Assembly (NCBI GenBank): GCA_947644195.1
Contig: CANRZB010000026.1
Span: 1 to 51,253, forward strand
Reading direction: 5' to 3'
Source of the DNA: an uncultured Clostridium sp.
GTDB taxonomy: Bacteria > Bacillota > Clostridia > Lachnospirales > Lachnospiraceae
Length of the DNA: 51,253 nucleotides
Shown: positions 34,984 to 46,494 of the stretch, one piece after another
How positions within the stretch are numbered: position 1 is the first letter of the stretch
Layout of the letters: each line of letters starts with the position of its first letter
The notes under the pieces: generated by a model
Told to the model about the DNA's origin: nothing
Seen by the model: only the letters and a program-made list of their open reading frames with translations
Database searches by the model: none
Position numbers and translations under genes: made by a program

Positions 34984-35453
34984 TTATCCACATTCTTATT
35001 AACATGTTGATATCTTTTTCTTAGAGTTGTTCATAAAATCATTTAAATATTGTGTTATTATAATAGGAAGAAACTCAAACATCCTACCCACCGCATATAA
35101 CATTTCTACAACAAGAGAATTCAAAAATTCACAAATCATACAGTCATAGTACTTAAACATTTTAAATCCATGAATTCTATAATTCTACAAAAGTAGATAG
35201 AATACTTGTTCCTATGGTAGTTATAAACATATTGTAAACAAAATGTGCATAACTCAGGTTCATTTATTCTCTTTATACACAGTTATCCACAAAGTTATCC
35301 ATATTATCAACTTTTATGGCTAAAATCCCTTATATTTATTGAATTTCTCAAAAAATTACATTTAATCCACAATTTTTGTGGATAACTTGCATTTTTATGA
35401 GGATAACTCCAGTTTAATATTTATGCACAGTTATCCACAAAATTTTGTCCACA
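34984..35453. other. oriC upstream part: DnaA-box cluster
   Basis: In the ~940-bp gap between rpmH and dnaA there are seven boxes matching TTATNCACA. On the plus strand they are at 34984, 35273, 35283, 35421 and 35431; on the minus strand at 35244-35252 and 35377-35385. Two pairs form the near-identical 19-mers TTATACACAGTTATCCACA (35273-35291) and TTATGCACAGTTATCCACA (35421-35439). One-mismatch boxes occur at 35295, 35363, 35398 and 35445. The surrounding sequence is very AT-rich. This matches the upstream half of a bipartite Gram-positive origin. Confidence 0.92.
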
Positions 35454-35580
35454 CTTTGTTTTGTATTTCATTACTCTTAAAAAAATAATAATAACAATGA
35501 TTGTGAATTTCTATCATTATTTATATTCTATTTATCTACTTATCTTAAAACACATCCGAAAAGGATATGCCATATTTCGC

Positions 35581-35609
35581 TTGTAATTTCCTCATATTTG
35601 ATATAAAAT
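35581..35609 (+). promoter_or_regulatory. Possible dnaA promoter
   Basis: TTGTAA (35581-35586), a 17-bp spacer and TAAAAT (35604-35609) lie ~150 bp before dnaA. A hairpin ATAGGCT/AGCCTAT (35629-35635, 35649-35655) would fall in the leader. The match is weak, so the call is tentative. Confidence 0.35.
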
Positions 35610-35761
35610 AGACGTATATGATTATTGAATAGGCTCTATGTCAAAAAAAGCCTATATGGGGGGGATAAGGTCTATCAACGCCGTAAAATGTATTTGTTGC
35701 TCTGACAGAAAATCAAGGGATCAGGATTGTCTGAGCAAATAGGAAATGTGAGGTAATACCA

Positions 35762-37126
35762 TTGGAAAACGAACTCTATCAAAGGTGGGATGAAATATTG
35801 AATCATATGAAGGAGGAATTTAACATTTCTGATGTTACCTTCCGTACCTTTATTAAAATTCTAAGTGTTTATTCTGTTGAGGACAAGAATCTTACCATAT
35901 TGATTGATGATGTAAAGATTGGTAACAGCCAATCCTTCATTGAACAGAAATATGGAGTATTTCTTTCTGTCACAATTGAAGAATTAACCGGAATCCAATA
36001 TGATATTACTTATCTGTCTCTATCTGAGCTGGATAGCCGCGGATCCGGGAATAAACCAAAAATGCCGCGAAAACATACGAATCCTTCCATTAACTCCAAA
36101 TACACGTTTGATACCTTTATTGTTGGAGATAATAATGACTATGCACATGCTGCTGCTCTCAAGGTAGCTGAAGAACCCGGAGATACCTACAATCCTCTGT
36201 ATATTTATGGAGGACCAGGACTGGGAAAAACGCATTTAATGCATGCCATTGCTAATTATATTGAAGAACATGATGATTCCAAAAAGGTAATGTATGTAAC
36301 CAGCGAAACTTTTATGAATGAGATTGTCGATGCTGTCCGGGAAGGCCGCAGTGAAAACACCATGTCAAAACAGGAGTTTCGCAATAAATATAGAAATGTA
36401 GATGTATTATTAATTGATGATATTCAATTTATAATAGGTAAGGAATCTACCCAGTTAGAATTTTTCCATACCTTTAACCATCTATATGAATCCCAGAAAC
36501 AGGTCATCATTTCCTCCGACAAACATCCATCCACGATGACAACGTTAGAGGAAAGACTTCGGTCCCGGTTTGAAATGGGTCTGACTGTTGATGTGAAAGC
36601 TCCTACCTACGAAACGCGTATGGCAATTCTCCGTAAGAAAGTAGAGGAAGAAAATATAGAAATTGATGATTCCATCCTGGATTACATTGCAACAAACATT
36701 ATATCCAACATTCGGGAATTGCAGGGAGCAATCAATAAGGTATTATCCTATTCTGATTTTTGTGAAACGGATATTACCCTTGATATGGCTAAAATGGCGT
36801 TAATTGATATTATTAATCCTAATATTAAACGCCAGATTACTGTAGATTATATTTTAGAGACCGTAGCAGATCATTTCAATATTACAGTCAAAGACCTGCT
36901 ATCCTCAAAACGCAACTCCACGATTGTCTATCCCAGACATATCTGTATGTACCTGTGCCGTAAATTGACAAATAGTACCTACGAAGAGATAGGCAGTAAA
37001 ATCGGAAACCGTCATCACTCCACTATTTTACATGGAGAAGAAATTATCAATACCAAAATTGAGGATGGTGACAACGAAACAATCAAAACTATTGATGTAT
37101 TAAATAAGAAGATTGATCCTCAATAA
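35762..37126 (+). CDS. dnaA: Chromosomal replication initiator DnaA
   Basis: DnaA binds DnaA boxes, oligomerises with ATP and melts the origin. The 454-residue protein has the N-terminal domain I ('LYQRWDEILNHMKEEF'), a short linker, the AAA+ domain with Walker A GGPGLGKT (150-157), 'LLIDDIQFI' and 'EERLRSRFEMGL', and domain IV with the signature 'RHHSTILHGEEII'. The start is a TTG at 35762 after a GAGG site; an inefficient start codon fits a tightly limited protein. DnaA boxes lie on both sides, so autoregulation is likely. Confidence 0.98.
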   Translation: MENELYQRWDEILNHMKEEFNISDVTFRTFIKILSVYSVEDKNLTILIDDVKIGNSQSFIEQKYGVFLSVTIEELTGIQYDITYLSLSELDSRGSGNKPKMPRKHTNPSINSKYTFDTFIVGDNNDYAHAAALKVAEEPGDTYNPLYIYGGPGLGKTHLMHAIANYIEEHDDSKKVMYVTSETFMNEIVDAVREGRSENTMSKQEFRNKYRNVDVLLIDDIQFIIGKESTQLEFFHTFNHLYESQKQVIISSDKHPSTMTTLEERLRSRFEMGLTVDVKAPTYETRMAILRKKVEEENIEIDDSILDYIATNIISNIRELQGAINKVLSYSDFCETDITLDMAKMALIDIINPNIKRQITVDYILETVADHFNITVKDLLSSKRNSTIVYPRHICMYLCRKLTNSTYEEIGSKIGNRHHSTILHGEEIINTKIEDGDNETIKTIDVLNKKIDPQ

Positions 37127-37138
37127 CGCTTCTGAATA

Positions 37139-37376
37139 TGTGGATTACGTTTCCACATATTCACAATATTTGTGGACAATCCATTTGATGACTAATGTAA
37201 TAAAAAAATGAGATTGTGAATAACTATGAGCTTTTACACAGCAATTAGAAAATTATTCAGGGACTTATCAAACAGTTCATGTTAAGGATTTTCGAGGGCT
37301 GAACCCACTTTTCCTCAAATTCACAACCTCTACTACTACTACTACTGAAAAGTATTTAAATATTATTTATTTATTT
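37139..37376. other. oriC downstream part: DnaA boxes, DnaA-trio array and AT-rich unwinding element
   Basis: Between dnaA and dnaN are a TTATNCACA box on the minus strand (37215-37223) and one-mismatch boxes at 37139, 37171 and 37232. A weaker box AAATTCACA at 37317-37325 is followed four bases later by five CTA triplets and a CTG (37330-37347), then an AT-rich tract to ~37376. In B. subtilis the DnaA-trio array (3'-GAT repeats, read as CTA on this strand) next to a DnaA box is where DnaA opens the duplex. The arrangement here is the same, so this is the probable unwinding site. Confidence 0.85.
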
Positions 37377-37406
37377 TTCGCTGAACATTCGAAAGGAGTT
37401 ATTCAC

Positions 37407-38510
37407 ATGAACATCATATGTGATAAATCAAACCTGATTGATGGAATCAATATTGTCATGAAAGCCATTCCTAGTAAAACCACAATGGAAATCCTGGAAT
37501 GTGTTGTGATTGAAGTCAAAGAAGATCATATCCGTCTGATTGCCAATGATTTGCAAATTGGAATAGAGACATTGATTCAAGGAGAAATCAAACAGGAAGG
37601 ATCTGTTGCCATCGGTGCAAAAGTATTTTTTGAAATTGTCCGTAAACTTCCTAACGATCAGGTTCATATCTCAGTAGATGAAACTTATCATATGAACATT
37701 ACTTGTGGCAAAGCAAAGTTCAATATTGCCGCTAGACCAACGGATGAATTCCCTTTCCTGCCTAATATCGTTAAAGAAAAAAATATTAAAATTTCGCAAT
37801 TTACTTTGAAGGACGTTATTCGTCAAACTGTCTTCTCTGTCTCTGACAATGAGAATTCCAAAGTTATGACAGGAGAGTTATTTGAAATTCATGGCTCAGA
37901 ATTAAAAGTAGTTTCTTTAGATGGACATAGAATATCTATTCGTAAAGTTCCACTCAAGGAGAGTTATGAAGATGTCAGTGTTATCATTCCAGGTAAAACA
38001 TTAATTGAGATCAGTAAAATTATTAATGGTGGTATGGAAGATGAAGTAGAAATATACTTTACAGATAAACATGTATTATTTGTATTTGAGGACACTTTAG
38101 TACTTTCCCGTTTGATTGAGGGAGAATATTATAAGATTGATAAAATGTTATCCAGTGACTATGAAACTAAAATTCGTGTCAATAAAAAACAGATGTTGGA
38201 GTGTATTGATCGAACAACATTGCTCTTGAAGGAATCTGATAAAAAACCAGTCATTATTGATGTAAAAGATGATCGCATGGGATTTGCCATGAATTCATCT
38301 ATCGGTTCCATGGATGAAGATATTGATGCTGAAAAAGAGGGAAAAGATATTTTGATCGGTTTTAATCCACGGTTTTTGATGGATGCGTTACGTGTCATTG
38401 ATGAAGAAGAAATCACGATGTATATGATAAATCCGAAAGCGCCATGTTTTATTCGAGATCAGGAGGAAAGCTATATTTATCTTATCCTTCCGGTTAATTT
38501 CAATGTATAA
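37407..38510 (+). CDS. dnaN: DNA polymerase III beta sliding clamp
   Basis: The 367-residue beta clamp encircles DNA and tethers the polymerase. Three repeated clamp domains are recognisable, with 'MNIICDKSNLIDGINIVMKAIPSKTTMEILECVVIE' at the start, 'RPTDEFPFLP' in domain 1 and a C-terminus ending 'ICFMINPKAP'-like '...YLILPV'. The ATG at 37407 follows GAAAGGAG. The dnaA-dnaN order with the downstream origin half in between is standard. Confidence 0.97.
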   Translation: MNIICDKSNLIDGINIVMKAIPSKTTMEILECVVIEVKEDHIRLIANDLQIGIETLIQGEIKQEGSVAIGAKVFFEIVRKLPNDQVHISVDETYHMNITCGKAKFNIAARPTDEFPFLPNIVKEKNIKISQFTLKDVIRQTVFSVSDNENSKVMTGELFEIHGSELKVVSLDGHRISIRKVPLKESYEDVSVIIPGKTLIEISKIINGGMEDEVEIYFTDKHVLFVFEDTLVLSRLIEGEYYKIDKMLSSDYETKIRVNKKQMLECIDRTTLLLKESDKKPVIIDVKDDRMGFAMNSSIGSMDEDIDAEKEGKDILIGFNPRFLMDALRVIDEEEITMYMINPKAPCFIRDQEESYIYLILPVNFNV

Positions 38511-38520
38511 CTAAAGTTGC

Positions 38521-38690
38521 GGAAGTGGTAAGAATCAAGTATCATTGGTCATTGCCATTTGAGCAACGCACATCATGAGCAAGGAACGTAGTGACATGCG
38601 AATGTGTTTGTGAGGAGTACAAAGGAACAAGAGAACACATGAATATGTAAAATATATTTATTATAAGTATGAAATTATAAAAACATGGAG
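38521..38690. repeat. Unexplained hairpin-forming spacer between dnaN and rlbA
   Basis: This ~170-bp spacer is less AT-rich than its surroundings. It contains imperfect inverted segments: GAGCAACGCACAT (~38573-38585) with ATGTGTTTGTGAG (~38602-38614), and ATGTGTT with AACACAT around 38602-38641. It has no convincing frame. It resembles an intergenic REP-like element, but no second copy was found in the window. Confidence 0.3.
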
Positions 38691-38697
38691 GATTGCA

Positions 38698-38913
38698 ATG
38701 GAGGCAATACAGATCAGTGATGAATATATAAAATTAGGACAGGCAATGAAATTGGCGGGTTTGGTATCTTCTGGGATAGAAGCAAAAATAGTGATTCAGG
38801 AGGGGGAAGTAACCGTCAATGGAGAGGTAGATACCAGGAGGGGAAGAAAACTTTATCCCCAAGATGTATTTTGCTATCAGAATCAAGAAGTAACCGTAAT
38901 AGGTGAATCATAA
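38698..38913 (+). CDS. rlbA: S4-domain protein RlbA/YaaA
   Basis: The 71-residue protein is a single S4 RNA-binding domain ('IKLGQAMKLAGLVSSGIEAKIVIQEGEVTVNGEVDTRRGRKL'). This is the YaaA family between dnaN and recF in Firmicutes, reported to act in ribosome assembly. GGAGG precedes the ATG. The stop overlaps the recF start by one base (TAATG), implying coupled translation. Confidence 0.93.
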   Translation: MEAIQISDEYIKLGQAMKLAGLVSSGIEAKIVIQEGEVTVNGEVDTRRGRKLYPQDVFCYQNQEVTVIGES

Positions 38914-39998
38914 TGTATATTGAGTCAGTAGAAGTAGGAGATTTTCGAAACTATCAGCAAGAAAAGTTAGAATTTCATCCGCATACAAATATCTTGTATG
39001 GTGATAATGCACAGGGAAAGACAAATATTTTAGAGTCTGTTTTCGTCTGTGGAACAACTAGTTCCCACAAGGGAAGTAAAGATCGGGAAATGATTCGGAT
39101 TGGGCAGGAAGAAGCACATATCCGAATGATATTAAATAAAAAACAAATGTCACATCGCATAGACATGCATTTGAGAAAGAATAAAGGAAAAGGGATCGCC
39201 ATTGATGGAATACCAATCAGACGGTCCAGTGAATTGATGGGATATCTTCATGTTATTTTTTTTTCTCCAGAGGATATGAGAATTATTAAAAATGGTCCGT
39301 CTGAGAGAAGAAGATTTATCAATATGGAACTTTGTCAATTAGATCAGATTTATCTGCATCATTTGGCAGAATATAATAAAGTGTTGCAGCAAAGAAATCA
39401 TCTGCTAAAACACATGATTCATCAACCTTCTCTTACAGATACCTTATCTGTATGGGATGAGAAGCTGATCGAATATGGAAGTCAGATTATTTCCAGAAGA
39501 AGATCCTTTGTAGAAAAAATGAATCAATTAATTCTACAAATATCCAGTCGTTTAACTGGGAACAAAGAAAAAATAAGTGTCATTTATGATCCTGATGTAG
39601 AGGAATCGGATTTTGAAAAACAGTTATCCTCTTCCTTAGAAAAAGATAAAAAATTTTGTTCTACAAATGTAGGACCGCATCGGGATGATTTATGTTTTAG
39701 TAATCAAGAAATGGACTTACGGAAATATGGATCGCAGGGTCAACAGCGCACATGTGCGCTTGCACTAAAACTGGCTGAAATTGAAATCGTTAAACAAATG
39801 ACAGGGGATTCCCCAGTATTATTATTAGACGATGTATTGTCAGAATTAGACCGCAGCAGACAAAATTATTTATTAGACAGTATCCATGATATACAGACAA
39901 TTATTACATGTACCGGATTGGAGGAATTTATAGATAGTCGATTGACACTAGATAAAGTTTTTCGTGTCAATGCTGGTTCGGTTACAGTTGAAAAATAG
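38913..39998 (+). CDS. recF: DNA replication and repair protein RecF
   Basis: RecF is an ABC/SMC-like ATPase that with RecO and RecR loads RecA at gaps. The 361-residue protein has Walker A GDNAQGKT (30-37), 'GPHRDDLCF', the signature region 'KYGSQGQQRTCALALKLAEIE' and Walker B 'VLLLDDVLSELD'. It starts one base inside the rlbA stop, and gyrB follows 85 bases later. Confidence 0.97.
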   Translation: MYIESVEVGDFRNYQQEKLEFHPHTNILYGDNAQGKTNILESVFVCGTTSSHKGSKDREMIRIGQEEAHIRMILNKKQMSHRIDMHLRKNKGKGIAIDGIPIRRSSELMGYLHVIFFSPEDMRIIKNGPSERRRFINMELCQLDQIYLHHLAEYNKVLQQRNHLLKHMIHQPSLTDTLSVWDEKLIEYGSQIISRRRSFVEKMNQLILQISSRLTGNKEKISVIYDPDVEESDFEKQLSSSLEKDKKFCSTNVGPHRDDLCFSNQEMDLRKYGSQGQQRTCALALKLAEIEIVKQMTGDSPVLLLDDVLSELDRSRQNYLLDSIHDIQTIITCTGLEEFIDSRLTLDKVFRVNAGSVTVEK

Positions 39999-40064
39999 AA
40001 ATAACAGTTATCGTTTTGTGTCTGCGTTACGGCACAAATACACAAAAAATAGACAAACAGGTAA

Positions 40065-42005
<1,941 letters not shown>

Positions 42006-42030
42006 TATATTTTGTGGAATGGAGGAATCG

Positions 42031-44553
42031 ATGGACGAAAATATTTTTGATAAAATTCAGGAAGTAAATCTGAAAGATAAAATGGAGACATCCTACATAG
42101 ATTATGCGATGTCTGTCATTGCTGCCAGAGCGCTTCCAGATGTGCGGGATGGTTTGAAACCGGTGCAGAGAAGAATTTTGCACGCCATGAGTGAATTAAA
42201 TAACGGACCCGATAAACCACATCGTAAATGTGCCCGTATTGTCGGCGATACCATGGGTAAATATCATCCTCATGGAGATAGTTCGATCTATGGGGCATTA
42301 GTAAATATGGCACAGGAATGGAATACCAGATATCCGTTAGTGGATGGACATGGAAATTTTGGTTCTGTCGATGGGGATGGAGCTGCAGCCATGCGTTATA
42401 CGGAAGCCAGACTGAGTAAGATTTCTGTAGAGATGTTGGCAGATATCAATAAAGATACCGTAGATTTCATTCCTAACTTTGACGAGACAGAGAAGGAACC
42501 AACCGTATTGCCGGCTCGTTATCCAAATCTTTTAGTAAATGGAACTTCTGGAATTGCTGTGGGGATGGCTACGAATATTCCGCCGCACAATTTGTCAGAA
42601 GTAATTAACGCAGTGGTTCGTTTGATTGATGATATTCAGGAAGAACAAGAGACGACAATAGAAGATATTATGGGAATTATCAAAGGGCCAGACTTTCCTA
42701 CCGGGGCTCAGATTATGGGAACAAGAGGGATTGAGGAAGCATACCGTACCGGACGAGGGAAAATTCGGGTGCGTGCCGTAACTGAGATAGAGCCAATGGA
42801 AAATGGCAAGAACCGTATTGTAGTTACAGAATTGCCTTATCTTGTCAATAAAGCTCGCTTGATTGAGAAAATATCAGAGCTGCACCGTGATAAAAAAGTG
42901 GATGGTATTGTGGATCTCCGGGATGAGACAAACCGAGAAGGAATGAGGATTTGTATTGAATTACGCCGGGATGCCAACCCTAATATTGTATTAAATCAGT
43001 TATATAAACATACACAGTTACAAGATACTTTTGGCGTAATTATGCTGGCGCTGGTAAATAATGAACCAGTCGTTATGAATATCATGCAGATGTTACGGCA
43101 TTATTTAAAGCATCAGGAAGAAGTTGTGACTCGCCGTACAAAATATGATCTGAATAAAGCGGAAGAACGGGCGCATATTTTACAAGGTCTGTTAATTGCA
43201 TTGGATCATATTGATGAAGTGATTAAAATAATCCGTGCATCGAAAAATACAGCGGAAGCGAAAACTTCTTTGATGGAACGTTTTGATCTGACAGAAGTGC
43301 AGGCACAGGCAATTGTTGATATGCGCCTGCGTGCACTGACCGGTTTGGAGCGGGAAAAAATTGAAAACGAATATGCAGAATTACAGAAGAAAATACAAGA
43401 GTATAAAGCAATTCTGGCAGACCGCAAATTATTGCTGGGTGTTATTAAAACGGAAATTCTCTTAATTCGGGATAAATTTGGGGATGAGAGAAGAACATCC
43501 ATCGGATATGATGTATTTGATATTTCTATGGAAGACATAATCCCGAATGAAAATACGATCATTACTATGACCAAACTAGGTTATATCAAACGTATGACCG
43601 TAGATAATTTTAAAAGCCAGCACCGCGGTGGAAAAGGAATCCGGGGCATGCAGACGATCGAGGATGATTATATTGATGATATGATTATGACGTCCACGCA
43701 TCATTATATTATGTTCTTTACAAATACCGGAAGAGTGTATCGCATGAAAGCATACGAGATTCCAGAATCCAGCCGGACAGCCAGAGGAACTGCAATTGTA
43801 AATCTGTTGCAGCTCATGCCGGGAGAAAAAATTACAGCAGTGATTCCTTTTAAAGAATATGAGGAAGAAAAATATTTATTTATGGCAACCAAAAAAGGAA
43901 TTGTTAAGAAAACGCCAATTATTGATTATATTAATATCCGTAAATCCGGCTTGCAGGCAATTATTTTGAAAGATGATGATGAATTAATTGAAGTAAAAAT
44001 TACAAATGGAGAGAAAGACATCATTATGGTAACGAAACATGGACAATGTATTCGATTCCATGAAAATGATGTGCGTGCAACCGGTAGAACGACCATGGGT
44101 GTCATCGGTATGAATATGACTTATGATGATGAAGTTGTGGCAATGCAGTTGAATACCCAGGGAAAATATCTGATGCTTGTTTCCGAATATGGAATGGGTA
44201 AATGTACCGACATTGATGAATTTACTTCCCAGCGCAGAGGTGGTAAGGGAATAAAATGTTATCGAGTTGCTGAGAAGACTGGTAATGTGGTTGCTGCTAA
44301 AATAGTAAACCCTAATAGTGAAGTTATGATTATTACCACAGAGGGAATTATTATTCAGATTATGGTAGATGAAGTTTCCGTCTTGGGAAGAATTACTTCC
44401 GGGGTTAAGTTAATTGATCTGGATCCGAAAAAGGAAGTGGTGGTAGCCAGTATCACAAAAGTAAGAAATACGATGGAGGCAGAATTGGCGGGAGTGGAAA
44501 CTACTTCCACGGAAAAAGAACCAACGCCGCAGATTGAAACAGAATCTTTATAA
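42031..44553 (+). CDS. gyrA: DNA gyrase subunit A
   Basis: GyrA is the DNA-cleaving subunit. The 840-residue protein has the winged-helix/tower region with '[13 protein letters not shown]' (catalytic tyrosine), a coiled-coil gate and six C-terminal beta-pinwheel blades including the GyrA box-like '[13 protein letters not shown]' and '[11 protein letters not shown]'. The ATG at 42031 with GGAGG five bases upstream is preferred over 42019. In the quinolone-resistance region the sequence is '[15 protein letters not shown]': S84 matches E. coli S83, and G88 replaces the acidic residue usual at position 87. Confidence 0.98.
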   Translation: MDENIFDKIQEVNLKDKMETSYIDYAMSVIAARALPDVRDGLKPVQRRILHAMSELNNGPDKPHRKCARIVGDTMGKYHPHGDSSIYGALVNMAQEWNTRYPLVDGHGNFGSVDGDGAAAMRYTEARLSKISVEMLADINKDTVDFIPNFDETEKEPTVLPARYPNLLVNGTSGIAVGMATNIPPHNLSEVINAVVRLIDDIQEEQETTIEDIMGIIKGPDFPTGAQIMGTRGIEEAYRTGRGKIRVRAVTEIEPMENGKNRIVVTELPYLVNKARLIEKISELHRDKKVDGIVDLRDETNREGMRICIELRRDANPNIVLNQLYKHTQLQDTFGVIMLALVNNEPVVMNIMQMLRHYLKHQEEVVTRRTKYDLNKAEERAHILQGLLIALDHIDEVIKIIRASKNTAEAKTSLMERFDLTEVQAQAIVDMRLRALTGLEREKIENEYAELQKKIQEYKAILADRKLLLGVIKTEILLIRDKFGDERRTSIGYDVFDISMEDIIPNENTIITMTKLGYIKRMTVDNFKSQHRGGKGIRGMQTIEDDYIDDMIMTSTHHYIMFFTNTGRVYRMKAYEIPESSRTARGTAIVNLLQLMPGEKITAVIPFKEYEEEKYLFMATKKGIVKKTPIIDYINIRKSGLQAIILKDDDELIEVKITNGEKDIIMVTKHGQCIRFHENDVRATGRTTMGVIGMNMTYDDEVVAMQLNTQGKYLMLVSEYGMGKCTDIDEFTSQRRGGKGIKCYRVAEKTGNVVAAKIVNPNSEVMIITTEGIIIQIMVDEVSVLGRITSGVKLIDLDPKKEVVVASITKVRNTMEAELAGVETTSTEKEPTPQIETESL

Positions 44554-44577
44554 AAATAATAAAATTTAATAAACATT

Positions 44578-44623
44578 AATTAGATCAGATATTCTGCAAT
44601 TTTGCGGAATATCTGATCTAATT
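44578..44623 (+). terminator. Terminator after gyrA
   Basis: AATTAGATCAGATATTC (44578-44594) pairs perfectly with GAATATCTGATCTAATT (44607-44623), a 17-bp stem. The T tract after it is short. Confidence 0.75.
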
Positions 44624-44683
44624 ATTGCCATTAATAATTAACAGGAAGTAAATGTCACTATTTCATAGAATAGGAGGAATAAG

Positions 44684-45526
44684 ATGAGGACTATAACAAC
44701 AGATCTTTTGATAGAAAATATCAAAGAAATGTGTATTGAAGCAAACTATGAATTATCCGAGGATGTGAAGTGCAGAATGTTAGCTTCCATGGAGACAGAA
44801 CCAAATGAACTGGGAAAACAGATTTTATCACAATTAAAGGAAAATCTGGACATTGCCAGTCAAGATCAGATCCCGATTTGTCAGGATACTGGTATGGCCG
44901 TGGTTTTCTTAAAAATTGGACAGGATGTTCATTTGGAAGGAATGAATTTGGAAGATGCTGTAAATGAAGGAATTCGTCAGGGATATCAGGAAGGTTATCT
45001 CAGAAAATCAGTCGTGGGGGATCCTTTGATCCGTGAAAATACGAAAGATAATACTCCTGGTGTTATTCATTATGAGATCGTTCCTGGAGATCAGATTGAG
45101 ATTACAGTTGCGCCGAAAGGGTTTGGCAGTGAAAATATGAGTCGGATCTATATGCTCAAACCGGCAGATGGCATAGAGGGAGTGAAAGATGCTGTCTTAG
45201 AAACTGTAAAACTGGCTGGTCCAAATGCCTGCCCTCCTGTGGTGGTAGGAGTGGGAATTGGTGGAACTTTTGAAAAATGTGCTTTATTAGCAAAAAAAGC
45301 TCTGACTAGAAATTTGGATCAACGCAGTGAGATTCCCTATGTGGCGGATTTGGAAAAAGAATTATTTACCAAGATAAATGAATTAGATATTGGACCGGGT
45401 GGTTTGGGTGGTTCCACCACAGCGCTGGGTGTAAATATAGAAGTATATCCTACCCATATTGCCGGACTGCCAGTAGCAGTAAACATGTGCTGTCATGTAA
45501 ACCGCCACAAACATCGGATAATATAG
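44684..45526 (+). CDS. Class I fumarate hydratase, alpha subunit
   Basis: The 280-residue protein is the N-terminal-type subunit of the two-chain, 4Fe-4S fumarase/L(+)-tartrate dehydratase family. It interconverts fumarate and malate (or acts on tartrate). Motifs are 'PICQDTGMAVVF', 'DNTPGVIHYEIVPGDQIEITVAPKGFGSENMSRIYML', 'GVGIGGTFEKCALLAKKAL' and the C-terminal 'NMCCHVNRHKHR', which provide Fe-S cysteines. GGAGGAA precedes the ATG. The beta subunit gene follows after 80 bases. The substrate cannot be decided between fumarate and tartrate from sequence, though fumarase is more common in this setting. Confidence 0.93.
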   Translation: MRTITTDLLIENIKEMCIEANYELSEDVKCRMLASMETEPNELGKQILSQLKENLDIASQDQIPICQDTGMAVVFLKIGQDVHLEGMNLEDAVNEGIRQGYQEGYLRKSVVGDPLIRENTKDNTPGVIHYEIVPGDQIEITVAPKGFGSENMSRIYMLKPADGIEGVKDAVLETVKLAGPNACPPVVVGVGIGGTFEKCALLAKKALTRNLDQRSEIPYVADLEKELFTKINELDIGPGGLGGSTTALGVNIEVYPTHIAGLPVAVNMCCHVNRHKHRII

Positions 45527-45606
45527 TTCATTTTTGCTTTGAAAGTACACGGACGTGTCGGTTTCAGTGGCATCATAAAGGATATCAAAGAAAGGGATAG
45601 GTAGTT

Positions 45607-46134
45607 ATGGAAAAATACATTACAACTCCAATTACAGAAGAAACTGTCTCAGAATTACATGCCGGAGATTTTGTTTATCTTACTGGGACAATTTATACTG
45701 CCAGAGATGCAGCTCATAAAAGATTATATGAAGCATTACAGAGGGGAGAAGAATTACCCATTGATTTAAAAAATAATACTCTATATTATCTTGGACCTTC
45801 CCCTGCCAGAGAGGGTCAGGTCATTGGTTCTGCCGGTCCTACCACAAGCAGCCGGATGGATAAATATACTCCCCTCCTATTGGAGAAAGGGTTAAAGGGA
45901 ATGATTGGAAAAGGAAAACGTTCACCGGAAGTCATTGATGCCATGGAAAAGAATCAGGCAGTTTATTTTGCAGCAATCGGCGGCGCTGGCGCACTTTTAT
46001 CCAAATGTATTAAAAAAGCAGAAATCATTGCTTATGAAGATTTGGGAACTGAGGCAATCCGAAAATTAGAGGTAGAAAAATTACCAGTTATTGTGGTAAT
46101 TGATTCGCAAAGAAATAACTTGTATGTTCGCTAA
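45607..46134 (+). CDS. Class I fumarate hydratase, beta subunit
   Basis: The 175-residue protein is the C-terminal-type partner of the alpha subunit. It shows 'LHAGDFVYLTGTIYTARDAAHKRL', 'YLGPSPAREGQVIGSAGPTTSSRMDKYTP' and 'GKGKRSPEVIDAM', all typical. Together the two chains correspond to a fused class I fumarase. An AAAGGGATAGG site precedes the ATG. It is the last gene before a 360-bp gap. Confidence 0.93.
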   Translation: MEKYITTPITEETVSELHAGDFVYLTGTIYTARDAAHKRLYEALQRGEELPIDLKNNTLYYLGPSPAREGQVIGSAGPTTSSRMDKYTPLLLEKGLKGMIGKGKRSPEVIDAMEKNQAVYFAAIGGAGALLSKCIKKAEIIAYEDLGTEAIRKLEVEKLPVIVVIDSQRNNLYVR

Positions 46135-46235
46135 AATTGTATTATAATAAGACCAATTTATGTGAAATTTTTTTGAAGATTTCATGAAATATTATTGATT
46201 AAATTGTTTTATATCGATGTAATTTTTTTAATGTG

Positions 46236-46261
46236 AAAAAATGATATTGATATCATTTTTT
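46236..46261. terminator. AT-rich hairpin after the fumarase genes
   Basis: AAAAAATGATAT (46236-46247) and ATATCATTTTTT (46250-46261) form a perfect 12-bp stem with a TG loop and T-rich 3' arm. It is probably a terminator, or possibly an operator. Confidence 0.5.
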
Positions 46262-46340
46262 GATAAATGGAATTATGTCAAAGTATAATATAATTTTATA
46301 TACATATGTAGCAAAGCTTTTCTTATCATCGTATATAATA

Positions 46341-46382
46341 AAAAGTCCTATTTTGATGATTCCATTGAAATAGGACTTTTTT
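46341..46382 (+). terminator. Rho-independent terminator in the fumarase-GH5 gap
   Basis: AAAAGTCCTATTT (46341-46353) pairs with AAATAGGACTTTT (46368-46380), a 13-bp stem, and the T run continues to 46382. The remainder of the 360-bp gap (46135-46494) shows no gene; an AT-rich stretch and a GGAGGAGG-like site follow before the next gene. Confidence 0.85.
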
Positions 46383-46494
46383 AGAATTTTATTTAATTAT
46401 TTAAATAAAAACTATGAAAAAAAGGGAGGAGGTAATACAAAAAAGAAGAATTAATTATTAAAGTACAGCAAACACGAGAAAGGGGAAAACAAAC

